Source: JANRLJ01 sp034437895 (GTDB lineage Bacteria > Chloroflexota > Anaerolineae > Aggregatilineales > Phototrophicaceae). From it: a stretch of DNA of 28,254 nucleotides. Location of the stretch: the NCBI GenBank assembly GCA_034437895.1, contig DAOTTO010000343.1:1-28254 (forward strand). Direction: 5' to 3'. Positions 7,416 through 14,814 of this stretch are shown one piece after another. The first letter of the stretch is position 1. Each line of letters begins with the position of its first letter. The position numbers and the translations under genes are program-made. Below the pieces are notes generated by a model that had not been told where the DNA came from, did no database searches, and worked only from the letters and a program-made list of their open reading frames with translations.

Positions 7416-7931
7416 ATGGCTAAACTTACGCAGCGCCTCGGCCTCACGCGCTTTGAGGCCGACGAATATTATAAAAAAGCGCTGGATGCCTATACTAAGC
7501 ACAAACTGGATGAGGCAATTCTGGCGATGGAAGAAGCGATTAAGCTCCTCCCCTCTAACGCCGAATATTATGCGGCACGTGGGTTCTTCTATCTGGAAGA
7601 TGGCATTGACGAGGATGCAAAGGATGATTTTGAGGAAGCCCTCAAGCGCTATCCTTACGAGATGTTGGCGCATTATGGACTCGGCATCATCGCCTATAAA
7701 GGTCAAAAATGGGATGAGGCGCTGGCACACTTCACCAATGCGTATAAGGCCAATCCCAAACGTCCCGAAACGCTGTATTACTTAGCGCTGGCCTATCACC
7801 GTAAAAATCAGAACCGGTTGGCATTCACCACCATGCAACAGGCTAATGCCGCATTCGACGCAAGTGGGGATAAAAAACGCGGCGAAGGCGCACAAAAATG
7901 GGCGAAAGCGCTGGAAAAACTCGCCGAATAA
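7416..7931 (+). CDS. TPR-repeat protein
   Basis: The 171-residue soluble protein is made almost entirely of tetratricopeptide repeats, about residues 15-47, 48-81, 82-115 and 116-149. Typical positions can be seen in DEAILAMEEAIKLLP and DEALAHFTNAYKANP. It ends in a Lys-rich helix. TPR arrays bind peptide segments of partner proteins; no catalytic domain is present and no partner can be named. A short wordy repeat (CTAACTGCTAAAAGCTAAAGGCT) lies just before its ATG. It converges on the MFS gene with an 18-nt gap and no visible terminator. Confidence 0.85.
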   Translation: MAKLTQRLGLTRFEADEYYKKALDAYTKHKLDEAILAMEEAIKLLPSNAEYYAARGFFYLEDGIDEDAKDDFEEALKRYPYEMLAHYGLGIIAYKGQKWDEALAHFTNAYKANPKRPETLYYLALAYHRKNQNRLAFTTMQQANAAFDASGDKKRGEGAQKWAKALEKLAE

Positions 7932-7949
7932 AAACCCGAAGGATACCCT

Positions 7950-9128
7950 TTACTCGTGAACAAAAATCCATAAAGCAAAGAATGCCAATGCCCCGATCAC
8001 GCCTGCAAAAACACACACCGCCGTAAAGTTATCAGTCAACGCAAAAATCTGCCCACCCAGCGCCGCGCCTCCAAAGCGCCCAATTGATGCCGCGCTCATA
8101 TTGCCGCTCATCATCACCGCCCGCGACTCCGGCGCAACTTCGCTAAATAACGGAATCGACGCAACCACCGCTGTTTCAAAAGCGAGAAAGATGATAAATA
8201 AACCTGCCATCACGAGCAGGAGATTTCCCGAAAAAAACGGAAGTGCGAAATACCCTAAACTGGCGAGTCCCGCGCCAATCAGCGCCAAACGTCGTTTGCC
8301 GATGCGATCCGAGATACCAATCACCAAGAATTCACCGATCACTTCCGCAATCGGAATCACATTGGTCACTGCCCCAAGTCGCTGCGGACTAAGCCCAAAA
8401 GCCTCTTCCATCCATAACCCGTAATTGATGAAAAAAACTTCATTCGCCAGCACCAGTGCCAATGTAAAAACCACTGCCCCCAACGCCGCCCGATTGTGGC
8501 GTAGGATGGTGAATATTAACAAAGGATTGATGGGTCGCGTTTGAACCTCGTCCTGTGGGGTATCATCCACCAAATAACGCCACATTACCCCTAATGCAAT
8601 CAAGCTGACCAAAGCCAGCGCCAAAAAAACCGCCTGCAAGCCATAACGAGCAAGCAGAAATCCAGTCATGGGTGCGGCGATTATCAATGAGCCGGCCCAA
8701 CTGAGTTCCGTCGCGCCGAAAGCCATCCCCCGGCGGTGATAAGGGACACGATCTCCCAGATAAGCCTGCATCGCGGGGCCGTAAATCATCTTACTGATAC
8801 CAAATACGACCATCACAAGCGCAAAAAGCCAAAACCGGGGAAGTAACGCACCAGAAATCCCGCCAAAAAAAACTAACCACAACGCTCCCATCATCATACG
8901 TTTGCGCCCATAACGCTCGGTGAGTGATCCGAAAGCAGGGCTGGCAACGCCCACGCCGGACTGTAATCCGATGATCGTTTGAACGCTTTCCGTCGGAACC
9001 CCTAATTGGCGCGAAATTTCTGGGATAAAAGGATAAGCGAAGCGCCGTGTCATATCAATAACGACGCGGCAGATCGCCAGCACAAAGACCGAAAACACCA
9101 GCCGATTATTTTGCGAATTCTCTTGCAA
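7950..9128 (-). CDS. Major facilitator superfamily transporter
   Basis: The 392-residue protein has about 12 hydrophobic segments in two sixfold halves. MFS loop motifs appear after helix 2 (GSLTERYGRKRMM) and in the second half (ISDRIGKRRLAL), so it is a secondary transporter of small molecules. I accept the TTG start at 9128 because GGAG (minus strand, at 9136-9139) lies at correct spacing, and the only earlier in-frame codons run back to the stop of the upstream gene. It is probably the last gene of a unit with the GH13 enzyme (9594-11132) and the membrane protein (9156-9593). A link to sugar uptake or efflux is inferred from that context only. Confidence 0.88.
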   Translation of the reverse strand: MQENSQNNRLVFSVFVLAICRVVIDMTRRFAYPFIPEISRQLGVPTESVQTIIGLQSGVGVASPAFGSLTERYGRKRMMMGALWLVFFGGISGALLPRFWLFALVMVVFGISKMIYGPAMQAYLGDRVPYHRRGMAFGATELSWAGSLIIAAPMTGFLLARYGLQAVFLALALVSLIALGVMWRYLVDDTPQDEVQTRPINPLLIFTILRHNRAALGAVVFTLALVLANEVFFINYGLWMEEAFGLSPQRLGAVTNVIPIAEVIGEFLVIGISDRIGKRRLALIGAGLASLGYFALPFFSGNLLLVMAGLFIIFLAFETAVVASIPLFSEVAPESRAVMMSGNMSAASIGRFGGAALGGQIFALTDNFTAVCVFAGVIGALAFFALWIFVHE

Positions 9129-9155
9129 AAGGTTGCTCCAAAAGGGAAAAAGCCA

Positions 9156-9593
9156 TTATTCAGATTGCTTATTTTCTCGCCTGGCAAACGCCAGCCATAA
9201 AAAACCAATCCCTATGCCGACCAACGCTCCGCCCACCGTCCATATAGGGGCGCGGGATAATATTGCTCCCATGAGTCCCGCCGGATAATCAGGAAACAGA
9301 TGGGCATGACGGGCATTTTTAAACAGCATCAATCCGGCTGAAAATAAGCTCGTACCTGCCCCGATTAGACCACCCATGATAAGACTTAATAGAGGCAAAT
9401 AACGTGCTGGAAAAATCCGTTGTGCTAAGCGTTCTTGTATCCACAAAAACACTGCCAACCCCGCGCTGATAAGCCCCATGAGGATTGCTCCGACAAGGTT
9501 ATTATCTTCCAGCCCAAGCCAAAAAAAAACGCCGACCCCATACAGGATGACGATCCAGCGTGTTTTTCGGCTACGATGCGGGAAGCGGATCAT
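9156..9593 (-). CDS. Small four-helix membrane protein of unknown function
   Basis: The 145-residue protein starts with a basic head (MIRFPHRSRKTR) and has about four hydrophobic stretches: IVILYGVGVFFWLGL, VGAILMGLISAGLAVFLW, LLSLIMGGLIGAGTSLF and WTVGGALVGIGIGFLWLAF. Its ATG follows the TAA of the GH13 gene with no gap (TAAATG), a strong sign of translational coupling. Its stop is 27 nt before the TTG of the MFS gene. No family is recognised; an integral-membrane role beside the transporter is plausible. Confidence 0.75.
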   Translation of the reverse strand: MIRFPHRSRKTRWIVILYGVGVFFWLGLEDNNLVGAILMGLISAGLAVFLWIQERLAQRIFPARYLPLLSLIMGGLIGAGTSLFSAGLMLFKNARHAHLFPDYPAGLMGAILSRAPIWTVGGALVGIGIGFLWLAFARRENKQSE

Positions 9594-11132
9594 TTACTCA
9601 GATCCAGATTTTCTAGCGCGGTCTCCCCACAGATGGCTGGTTTCATCCAAGCGCTCGAAACGGAAGATGCACGATTGGAACGGCTCCATCTCGACGGTTA
9701 AACCCTCTGTTACCAGTTTATCGCCATCGTAAATATGATACGCGCCGCGCAGCACATCATAAAGCGACCATATCCCGCCCGTCATCGCAGGCCAATCCCC
9801 AGGTTGGATGACAGCCTGCGACCAGTTGGGCGTAACATTAACCACAACCAACCGTAGGTCGTCTCCACTGCGCCAGCTATAAGCCAATAAGTTATTATGG
9901 GTGTTCACGCCTTCATGCAGCGGACTTAAGTCCAACATCTGCCACGTCCCATGACGATAAACCGAGGCATGGGTTTCCGCCAACAGACGATAATAAAAGG
10001 TCGAGAGCGCGTGATTTAAAGGCTCATTCGGTTGGCGTTTAATCTGCATGGGCAGTTTGACTTTACGCGCCATCAACTGTCCATCATGCAGCAGGACCAC
10101 CCCCGGCAGGGTACAGATGAGGGTCGCGGCGGCTCGACTGCGTTCTATGCCCGCCGTCGCAGCAATACGCGATTCATCATGATTCTCGATAAAGCGTACC
10201 TGCCGGATTTGAAAATCAAGCGCAGCAAGCAGATGCTCCCGCACTTTTCCGGCGTGGCTTTCCAATATCCGGTCATATAATACTTTGTCATAGGTAAGGT
10301 CAAAGCCCTGCCGAATCAGTTCATATTCCATATCCCAATAGACTTCCGCGATAAAGAGAAATTCCCCATACTGGGCTTTAATCACGGGTATGACCTCCTC
10401 CCAGAATTCAGTTTGTGGCACTGTTCCGGCTAGGAACGTCCCCCATGTTTTAGAAAAAATCTCGTTCATCATCAGCATCGCCATATCGCAGCGCACCCCA
10501 TCGCATTGGGTGGCAATATCCAACAGCGTTTCGCAGGCAACTTGGCGATATTCTGGAGAGAGTGCGTTAAGCTGGGCGGTATCAATCCATGCCGGAAAAT
10601 ATGGGTCACGCCCATGCCCGATCACCAAGGGTTTCCCATCAGGGCTGTGTGTTTCAAAAAACAATCCGGGATGCTTCATCAAAATACCGCGTGAGCCACG
10701 TATCATACAATCCGGGCGCTGCGTAACCCAATGATGATCGGTGGCGACATGATTCGGCACAAAATCAAGAATGAGCTTCAAGCCACGATCTGCGAGGCGG
10801 CGGCGCAGTGCAGCCAGTCCTTCCCGTCCGCCAAGATGATAATCGACTTCATACGCACCGATGGCATAAGCCGAACCGATAACATCATCATCAGTTAAAT
10901 CTGGTAGCACATGACGATATTCATGGGTATAGTTCAAGGCACTCGCACGAGCAGCCGGGCTGCGCTGCCAAATGCCCATAAACCAGATAAAATCGACATT
11001 TAACCGTGCTAATTCATCCAGCACTTCTTCCGGCACATCTCCTAATTGAACTGGACGTTGATAGCGTCTGCTCAAATCATTCAGCCAAACCCATGTATTG
11101 ATTTCATAGATAAACGACTTTGAAAGCGTCAT
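9594..11132 (-). CDS. Alpha-amylase-family (GH13) glycoside hydrolase
   Basis: The 512-residue protein carries all four classic GH13 regions: DFVPNHV (D123), DGVRCDMAML (nucleophile D216), FIAEVYW (acid/base E263) and FIENHDES (H318/D319). There is no signal peptide, so it likely acts in the cytoplasm on alpha-glucans, maltodextrins or a related alpha-glucoside. The tail from about residue 400 looks like the beta-sandwich domain C. The CDMAM sequence after the Arg of region II is a subfamily-type feature, but I cannot assign hydrolase versus transferase activity. It leads the minus-strand set with the membrane protein and MFS transporter. The ribosome site is weak (AAGGGA, about 12 nt before ATG). 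Confidence 0.9.
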   Translation of the reverse strand: MTLSKSFIYEINTWVWLNDLSRRYQRPVQLGDVPEEVLDELARLNVDFIWFMGIWQRSPAARASALNYTHEYRHVLPDLTDDDVIGSAYAIGAYEVDYHLGGREGLAALRRRLADRGLKLILDFVPNHVATDHHWVTQRPDCMIRGSRGILMKHPGLFFETHSPDGKPLVIGHGRDPYFPAWIDTAQLNALSPEYRQVACETLLDIATQCDGVRCDMAMLMMNEIFSKTWGTFLAGTVPQTEFWEEVIPVIKAQYGEFLFIAEVYWDMEYELIRQGFDLTYDKVLYDRILESHAGKVREHLLAALDFQIRQVRFIENHDESRIAATAGIERSRAAATLICTLPGVVLLHDGQLMARKVKLPMQIKRQPNEPLNHALSTFYYRLLAETHASVYRHGTWQMLDLSPLHEGVNTHNNLLAYSWRSGDDLRLVVVNVTPNWSQAVIQPGDWPAMTGGIWSLYDVLRGAYHIYDGDKLVTEGLTVEMEPFQSCIFRFERLDETSHLWGDRARKSGSE

Positions 11133-11228
11133 CGTTGATAAATTCCCTTAAGATGCCTTAACGCAGTCTTTTACGATACAATCGCGGGAATTGTAGCGTG
11201 GGGATGTTCGATTGCGAATAGCGTGTTG

Positions 11229-11256
11229 TTGACCGAAACAGCAAAATTAGGATAAT
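11229..11256 (+). promoter_or_regulatory. Sigma70-type promoter of the cupin gene
   Basis: A -35 TTGACC (11229-11234, 5 of 6) and a -10 GATAAT (11251-11256, 5 of 6) are separated by 16 nt. Transcription would begin near 11263, giving a leader of about 40 nt before the ATG at 11303. Confidence 0.6.
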
Positions 11257-11302
11257 ACAGGCTATGTTTAGGAAGACAGACTCACTATTTTAGGAAAACG
11301 CC

Positions 11303-11647
11303 ATGCCCAATACGCCTTTTGTTACCCCTGAAAATGCTCAACAAATCGAGATGAAAACAGGGGTACATCGCCGCACAATGGCGATGACTGAGGAGATGAT
11401 GGTGTGCGAATTCTTTTTAGAGCGCGGCGCAGTCATTGATGCTCACAGCCATTTTAACGATCAGGTCGGCTATGTCGTCTACGGATCCATTGAAATGACG
11501 ATTGGCGAACACACGCGCATCTGCGAACCCGGTGACAGTTATGCCATTCCGGGTGGCATTGTTCACGGTGTTAGAGTCATCAATGATTCGCTCGTTATTG
11601 ATGTCTTTTCGCCTCCGCGTGATGATTACCAGACAGAAGCACATTAA
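11303..11647 (+). CDS. KdgF-like cupin domain protein
   Basis: The 114-residue single-domain cupin has first motif AHSHFNDQVGYVVYG and second motif PGDSYAIPGGIVHG. The likely metal ligands are H48, H50, Q54 and H88; the Gln in place of the usual Glu, and the ending VIDVFSPPRDDY, are features I associate with KdgF. KdgF linearises 4,5-unsaturated monouronates from pectin or alginate breakdown. The fold is sure; the exact reaction is inferred because no other uronate gene is nearby. It has its own promoter at 11229-11256 and AGGAAA before the ATG. The GH13 gene next door is divergent, so co-regulation is not shown. Confidence 0.82.
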   Translation: MPNTPFVTPENAQQIEMKTGVHRRTMAMTEEMMVCEFFLERGAVIDAHSHFNDQVGYVVYGSIEMTIGEHTRICEPGDSYAIPGGIVHGVRVINDSLVIDVFSPPRDDYQTEAH

Positions 11648-11657
11648 CGCCCAAACG

Positions 11658-11666
11658 TGCTAAAAT
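11658..11666 (+). promoter_or_regulatory. Extended -10 promoter of the L,D-transpeptidase-like gene
   Basis: TGCTAAAAT (11658-11666) fits an extended -10 (TGn followed by TAAAAT, 5 of 6). No -35 is evident. The start point would be near 11673, shortly after the cupin stop. Confidence 0.45.
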
Positions 11667-11709
11667 AGACTTCATATCGTAATGTGTGTAAATGCAACAG
11701 GTGTTTAAT

Positions 11710-13461
11710 ATGGACGCACAACAACCGCGACGCAAACAGTCGAATAGTGCGCGTGAACGTCAAACTGCCCGCCAGCGCAAGCACCAGACGATGGCGACTA
11801 AAATCGAAGAACCGCAGCCTAAAAACACAACGGGTCGATTTTCTCTGCCCTTTGGCGAGTCGACTCGCTGGCAGCAGTTCATTGAATTAGCAAAAATAAT
11901 CGCTCAGGATGCAAGGTGGCACATCACCCACAATCCGATTGTGATGCGTGGTGCAGCGGGAATCGTGATCGGCATATTTGGCCTTTTGATGGTCAGTTAT
12001 CTACTTTCCGGGAAAATATTTCCCGGTATCCAATCGGTAGGTGTTGGTTTAGCCGGATTATCACAGGAAGATGCTGCCGAGAAATTAGCGACAGCTTGGA
12101 TGGACGAAATCAAGATTGATCTTGTGATTGATGGCGAAACGGTGCAATCTATCCACCCAACCGATCTTGGGCTGCGAATTAATGCAGCGGAGACAGCCAA
12201 ACAAGCTCGCAGCGCTGGCCTCACCGGAATCCCATTTGGAAATGAGATCGTTCCCATAGTGGATTTTGATTATCTTACGGCACAAACCTATTTGCTGGAT
12301 ATGACAGAAACCTTGAACGAAGTGCCGTTTAACGCTGGTTATGAATGGCGCAGCGGTCAGATTGTCGGAATGGATGGGACGAATGGGCAAAGCCTTGATG
12401 TGACCCTCACACTCGATCAATTGGGGTTGGATATCGCCCAAATTGTACAGCGGGGTCAACTCGATTTATTGATGACGACGCTCCGCCCGGATGTTACCGA
12501 TCCCACACCGTTTTTAGATGAGGCGCAAGCACTTGCCAGCCAACCGCTTTCGCTCTTGGGTTATGATCCATTTTATAATCAGCATTTTACGTGGCCTATC
12601 GAGCCAGAAATCTTCGTAGGCTGGCTAGAAGCTGGCCCAACATCACTTACACTGCGGGAAGAAGCCTTTTTGCCGTATATCGACGCGCTCAATGCCACCT
12701 TGAACACGGAAGGGGATAATTTGCGTTATCTTTCGCCGGATGAAACGATGGAATCCCTGCGAGGGGCGCTTTCGCAAAGGCAGTCCGAAGTCAATTTTCG
12801 TGTCCGTTATCGTCCAACGACTTACGAAGTTCAAAGCGGTGATTCAGGTTATGAAATCGCACGAAAAACGGGTATTCCCTATTATTTGATTGAGCAGATT
12901 AATAATGGACGCGATATGAATGTCCTCAGCCCCGGCGATTTAATTCAGATTCCGTCGCGCGATGTCACGATGCAGTTTGATCCACTCCCGAACAAACGGA
13001 TTGTTGTGAATCTGGATACACAATGGATGGTAGCGTATGAGGATGGGCAGGAAGTCCTTTCATGGTCGATTTCATCGGGCGTAAGCAACGCCCCAACTTC
13101 CCCCGGAATCTTCCAGATACTCAGCCACGATGAAAAAGCCTACGGCAGCAGCAACAGCCTATGCGACTCAGCCGGGGTAGTGTGCGGACAGTGGGAGATG
13201 AACTGGTTCATGGGTATTTATGAGGTTGTGCCTGGTCTCGTCAACGGCTTTCATGGCGGCGTACTGCTCCCTAATGGTAATTACCTCGGTGGTGGCAACG
13301 TCGGCGCACCCTATACCTTCGGCTGTGTGATGTCCCGTGATGAACAAGCCCTAGCACTCTATGATTGGGCAGAAATCGGTACAGTGGTCGAAATTATTGC
13401 CAGTGAATATCCACCCATAAGTGATTTAGGTCAGCTTGCCGCTACACACAGCAGTAGCTAA
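11710..13461 (+). CDS. Membrane-anchored LysM / YkuD L,D-transpeptidase-like protein
   Basis: I start at ATG 11710 (583 residues) because AGGTG (11699-11703) lies 6 nt before it; the ATG at 11692 precedes that site. The layout is a very basic cytoplasmic tail (1-75), a single membrane anchor (about 78-98), a VanW-type peptidoglycan-binding region (about 105-260) and a linker. A LysM motif follows at 371-416 (TYEVQSGDSGYEIARKTGIP) and a YkuD domain at about 428-562. In YkuD enzymes a Cys cross-links meso-DAP residues of peptidoglycan. H515 (FHGG) and C539 are present, but the usual (S/T)HGC reads TFGC and the spacing from H515 is slightly long. Activity is therefore likely but not certain. A hairpin terminator follows. 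Confidence 0.88.
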   Translation: MDAQQPRRKQSNSARERQTARQRKHQTMATKIEEPQPKNTTGRFSLPFGESTRWQQFIELAKIIAQDARWHITHNPIVMRGAAGIVIGIFGLLMVSYLLSGKIFPGIQSVGVGLAGLSQEDAAEKLATAWMDEIKIDLVIDGETVQSIHPTDLGLRINAAETAKQARSAGLTGIPFGNEIVPIVDFDYLTAQTYLLDMTETLNEVPFNAGYEWRSGQIVGMDGTNGQSLDVTLTLDQLGLDIAQIVQRGQLDLLMTTLRPDVTDPTPFLDEAQALASQPLSLLGYDPFYNQHFTWPIEPEIFVGWLEAGPTSLTLREEAFLPYIDALNATLNTEGDNLRYLSPDETMESLRGALSQRQSEVNFRVRYRPTTYEVQSGDSGYEIARKTGIPYYLIEQINNGRDMNVLSPGDLIQIPSRDVTMQFDPLPNKRIVVNLDTQWMVAYEDGQEVLSWSISSGVSNAPTSPGIFQILSHDEKAYGSSNSLCDSAGVVCGQWEMNWFMGIYEVVPGLVNGFHGGVLLPNGNYLGGGNVGAPYTFGCVMSRDEQALALYDWAEIGTVVEIIASEYPPISDLGQLAATHSSS

Positions 13462-13494
13462 ATTCCATATTTTGTCCCTGATTTTAACGTTTAG

Positions 13495-13515
13495 AGGCGA
13501 CAGATTGTCGCCTTT
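13495..13515 (+). terminator. Intrinsic terminator after the L,D-transpeptidase-like gene
   Basis: AGGCGACA (13495-13502) and TGTCGCCT (13506-13513) form a perfect 8-bp stem with a GAT loop, followed by TTTACGTTTT. It lies 34 nt after the stop codon. The T-tract is interrupted, so termination may be partial. Confidence 0.6.
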
Positions 13516-13737
13516 ACGTTTTACGGCGCGGGATGTTACCGATTTTGATAATTTCTGCTTGGGCAATCTGCATGAATTTAATCAAATACCCCTCTATATT
13601 TAAACTCTCTTTAATCCTAAAATTTTGTTCTTTTACTTATATTTTCTTTGTCCATTCTCAATTATAAGCAGGAAACCAGGCAATAATCCTATTTTTACGA
13701 TGCATCATATGAGATTATGCCCCATTTGTGCCTAAAT

Positions 13738-13753
13738 AAATTATCGATAATTT
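13738..13753. promoter_or_regulatory. Perfect 16-bp palindrome
   Basis: AAATTATC followed directly by GATAATTT is a perfect 16-bp palindrome. It sits 44 bp upstream of the -35 of the candidate RNA promoter in a stretch without genes. A binding site for a dimeric regulator is possible; AT-richness raises the chance level. The region 13516-13737 before it is AT-rich and shows nothing else I can support. Confidence 0.35.
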
Positions 13754-13797
13754 TTACTACACATGCCTATTTTGCCACTTGTACGCGAAAACTCCTT

Positions 13798-13826
13798 TTG
13801 ACTGTGCTGTCTACATTTGATACTAT
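13798..13826 (+). promoter_or_regulatory. Sigma70-type promoter of the candidate small RNA
   Basis: A -35 TTGACT (13798-13803, 5 of 6), an exact 17-nt spacer and a -10 TACTAT (13821-13826, 4 of 6) are present. The predicted start is 13831-13833, and no start codon with a ribosome site follows before the terminator. Confidence 0.6.
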
Positions 13827-13830
13827 ACGG

Positions 13831-13926
13831 ACAAGTTAGTTGTGTGGAGTACACAAAAAAATAAATTTTGAAAAAATTTTCTCCCTCTCCACACACGAAA
13901 ACACAGCGCCCCGCAAGGGGCGTTTT
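13831..13926 (+). ncRNA. Candidate structured small RNA (about 96 nt)
   Basis: The predicted transcript begins just after a good promoter and ends in a strong intrinsic terminator. No ATG occurs in it. It can fold into a perfect 9-bp stem (TGTGTGGAG 13841-13849 with CTCCACACA 13887-13895). This encloses an A-rich loop and a 7-bp A-U hairpin (13863-13869 with 13873-13879), and the terminator hairpin follows. The segment TTTTCTCCCTCTCC resembles the core of the hairpin repeats in this window and is also complementary to ribosome-binding-site sequence. It matches no RNA family that I recognise: I see no SRP, 6S or tmRNA signature. Existence is inferred from signals only. Confidence 0.45.
13907..13926 (+). 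terminator. Strong intrinsic terminator with GCAA tetraloop
   Basis: CGCCCC (13907-13912), loop GCAA and GGGGCG (13917-13922) are followed by TTTTC. GAAAAC on the left side mirrors GTTTTC on the right, so it could work in both directions. It lies 73 nt before the next gene and far from the previous one, which implies a transcript of its own upstream. Confidence 0.75.
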
Positions 13927-13998
13927 CATTTCATAAACTTATCGCTTTCTGTCAGTAACCTATTTTTATCCACCTCACCCACGCCGAGATGATTCCTC

Positions 13999-14508
13999 AT
14001 GAATGTGCTAGAGACACCACGATTATCTATGCGGCATCTTTCCACCGAAGATGCGGATTTCACGCTTGAACTGCTCAATGAACCTGCTTATATCAAAAAT
14101 ATCGCAGATCGCGGCGTTAGAACGCTTGACGATGCGCGGGCATATATCACCGATGGCCCGGTTGCCAGCTATGAAAAAAATGGGTTTGGTCTGTGTCTGG
14201 TTGCTCTCAAAGAATCCAGCCTTCCGATTGGGATGTGTGGACTAATCAAGCGTGATACCCTAGAAGATGTCGATCTTGGCTATGCCTTTTTGGAGCGCTT
14301 TTGGGGCAAGGGTTACGCGAATGAGGCGGGCGCGGCGATGCTAGATTACGGACGCAGCGTCATCGGCCTCAAGCGGATTGTGGCGATTACCGCACCCGAT
14401 AATGATGGCTCGATTCGCGTCCTTAAAAAACTCGGCTTTCAATTAGAAAAGTCCTTTATGATGCCCGGCTATGAGGGCGAAAGCCTGTTGTTTGGATCGT
14501 CTTCTTAA
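13999..14508 (+). CDS. GNAT N-acetyltransferase (RimJ/RimL-like)
   Basis: The 169-residue protein is typical of the Acetyltransf_3 group. It begins LETPRLSMRHLSTEDADF and has the acetyl-CoA pyrophosphate-binding loop in RFWGKGYANEA (residues 100-110). The typical C-terminal DNDGSIRVLKKLGF follows. These enzymes move an acetyl group from acetyl-CoA to an amine on a protein N-terminus, antibiotic or small metabolite; the substrate cannot be told. It stands alone between the candidate RNA and a MITE-like element. The ribosome site is weak (GAG 9-10 nt before ATG). Confidence 0.85.
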   Translation: MNVLETPRLSMRHLSTEDADFTLELLNEPAYIKNIADRGVRTLDDARAYITDGPVASYEKNGFGLCLVALKESSLPIGMCGLIKRDTLEDVDLGYAFLERFWGKGYANEAGAAMLDYGRSVIGLKRIVAITAPDNDGSIRVLKKLGFQLEKSFMMPGYEGESLLFGSSS

Positions 14509-14575
14509 AAAACTATACGAACACGCCTTAAAAGCCCTAAAAATGCTTTAAATCTGATCCGCAACCAAAAAATTT

Positions 14576-14613
14576 AACGGCAGAATTATGTAAATCAAAA
14601 TGCTGCCGTTTTA
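14576..14613 (+). terminator. Possible terminator after the GNAT gene
   Basis: AACGGCAG (14576-14583) pairs perfectly with CTGCCGTT (14603-14610) across 19 nt and is followed by TTAATTT. The loop is long and the T-tract short, so support is moderate. Confidence 0.4.
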
Positions 14614-14619
14614 ATTTAA
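14611..14619 (+). repeat. 9-bp direct repeat, left (apparent target duplication)
   Basis: TTAATTTAA here is repeated exactly at 14801-14809, directly outside the two tips of the MITE-like element. That is what a target-site duplication would look like. The word is nearly palindromic, so it also extends the inverted repeats, except at its centre. Confidence 0.5.
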
Positions 14620-14800
14620 CCTGAGTTTCGGATAGCGTTTTCATTCTATCCCCACCCCTAAATCCCCTCCCCACTTCGTAGAGAGGGGACTCAAAGAACC
14701 GTTGTGAACCGTTTTTCTCCCCTTCGCCATGCAATGGCGAAGGGGTCGGGGGATGAGAACATCATAAAAGTTAATCAAAGTATGCTATCCAAAACTGAGG
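14620..14800. mobile_element. 181-bp MITE-like element with internal hairpin pair
   Basis: The terminal inverted repeats are CCTGAGTTTCGGATAGC (14620-14636) and, on the minus strand, CCTCAGTTTTGGATAGC (14800-14784), 15 of 17 identical. Inside lie a hairpin with arms 14663-14674 and 14678-14689 (two mismatches) and a perfect 12-bp hairpin 14719-14730 / 14734-14745 with loop GCA. The order AATCCCC hairpin, then TTTTTCTCC hairpin, is the reverse complement of the layout at 1-92. There is no coding capacity, so any movement would need a transposase elsewhere. The arms of the perfect hairpin differ from those at 7-33, yet both pair fully. Confidence 0.6.
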
Positions 14801-14809
14801 TTAATTTAA
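14801..14809 (+). repeat. 9-bp direct repeat, right (apparent target duplication)
   Basis: This is an exact second copy of TTAATTTAA (first at 14611-14619), flanking the right tip of the element. Confidence 0.5.
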
Positions 14810-14814
14810 CGAAC

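Noticed and set aside
9129..9160. MFS gene fused in frame to the small membrane protein, because both lie in the same frame.
   Set aside because: A real TAA separates them, and the TTG at 9128 has a well-placed GGAG, so they are two genes.
13741..13929. A 62-codon minus-strand reading frame across the candidate RNA.
   Set aside because: It reads through the terminator hairpin, has no ribosome site, and its composition looks random and Cys/Phe-rich from AT-rich DNA.
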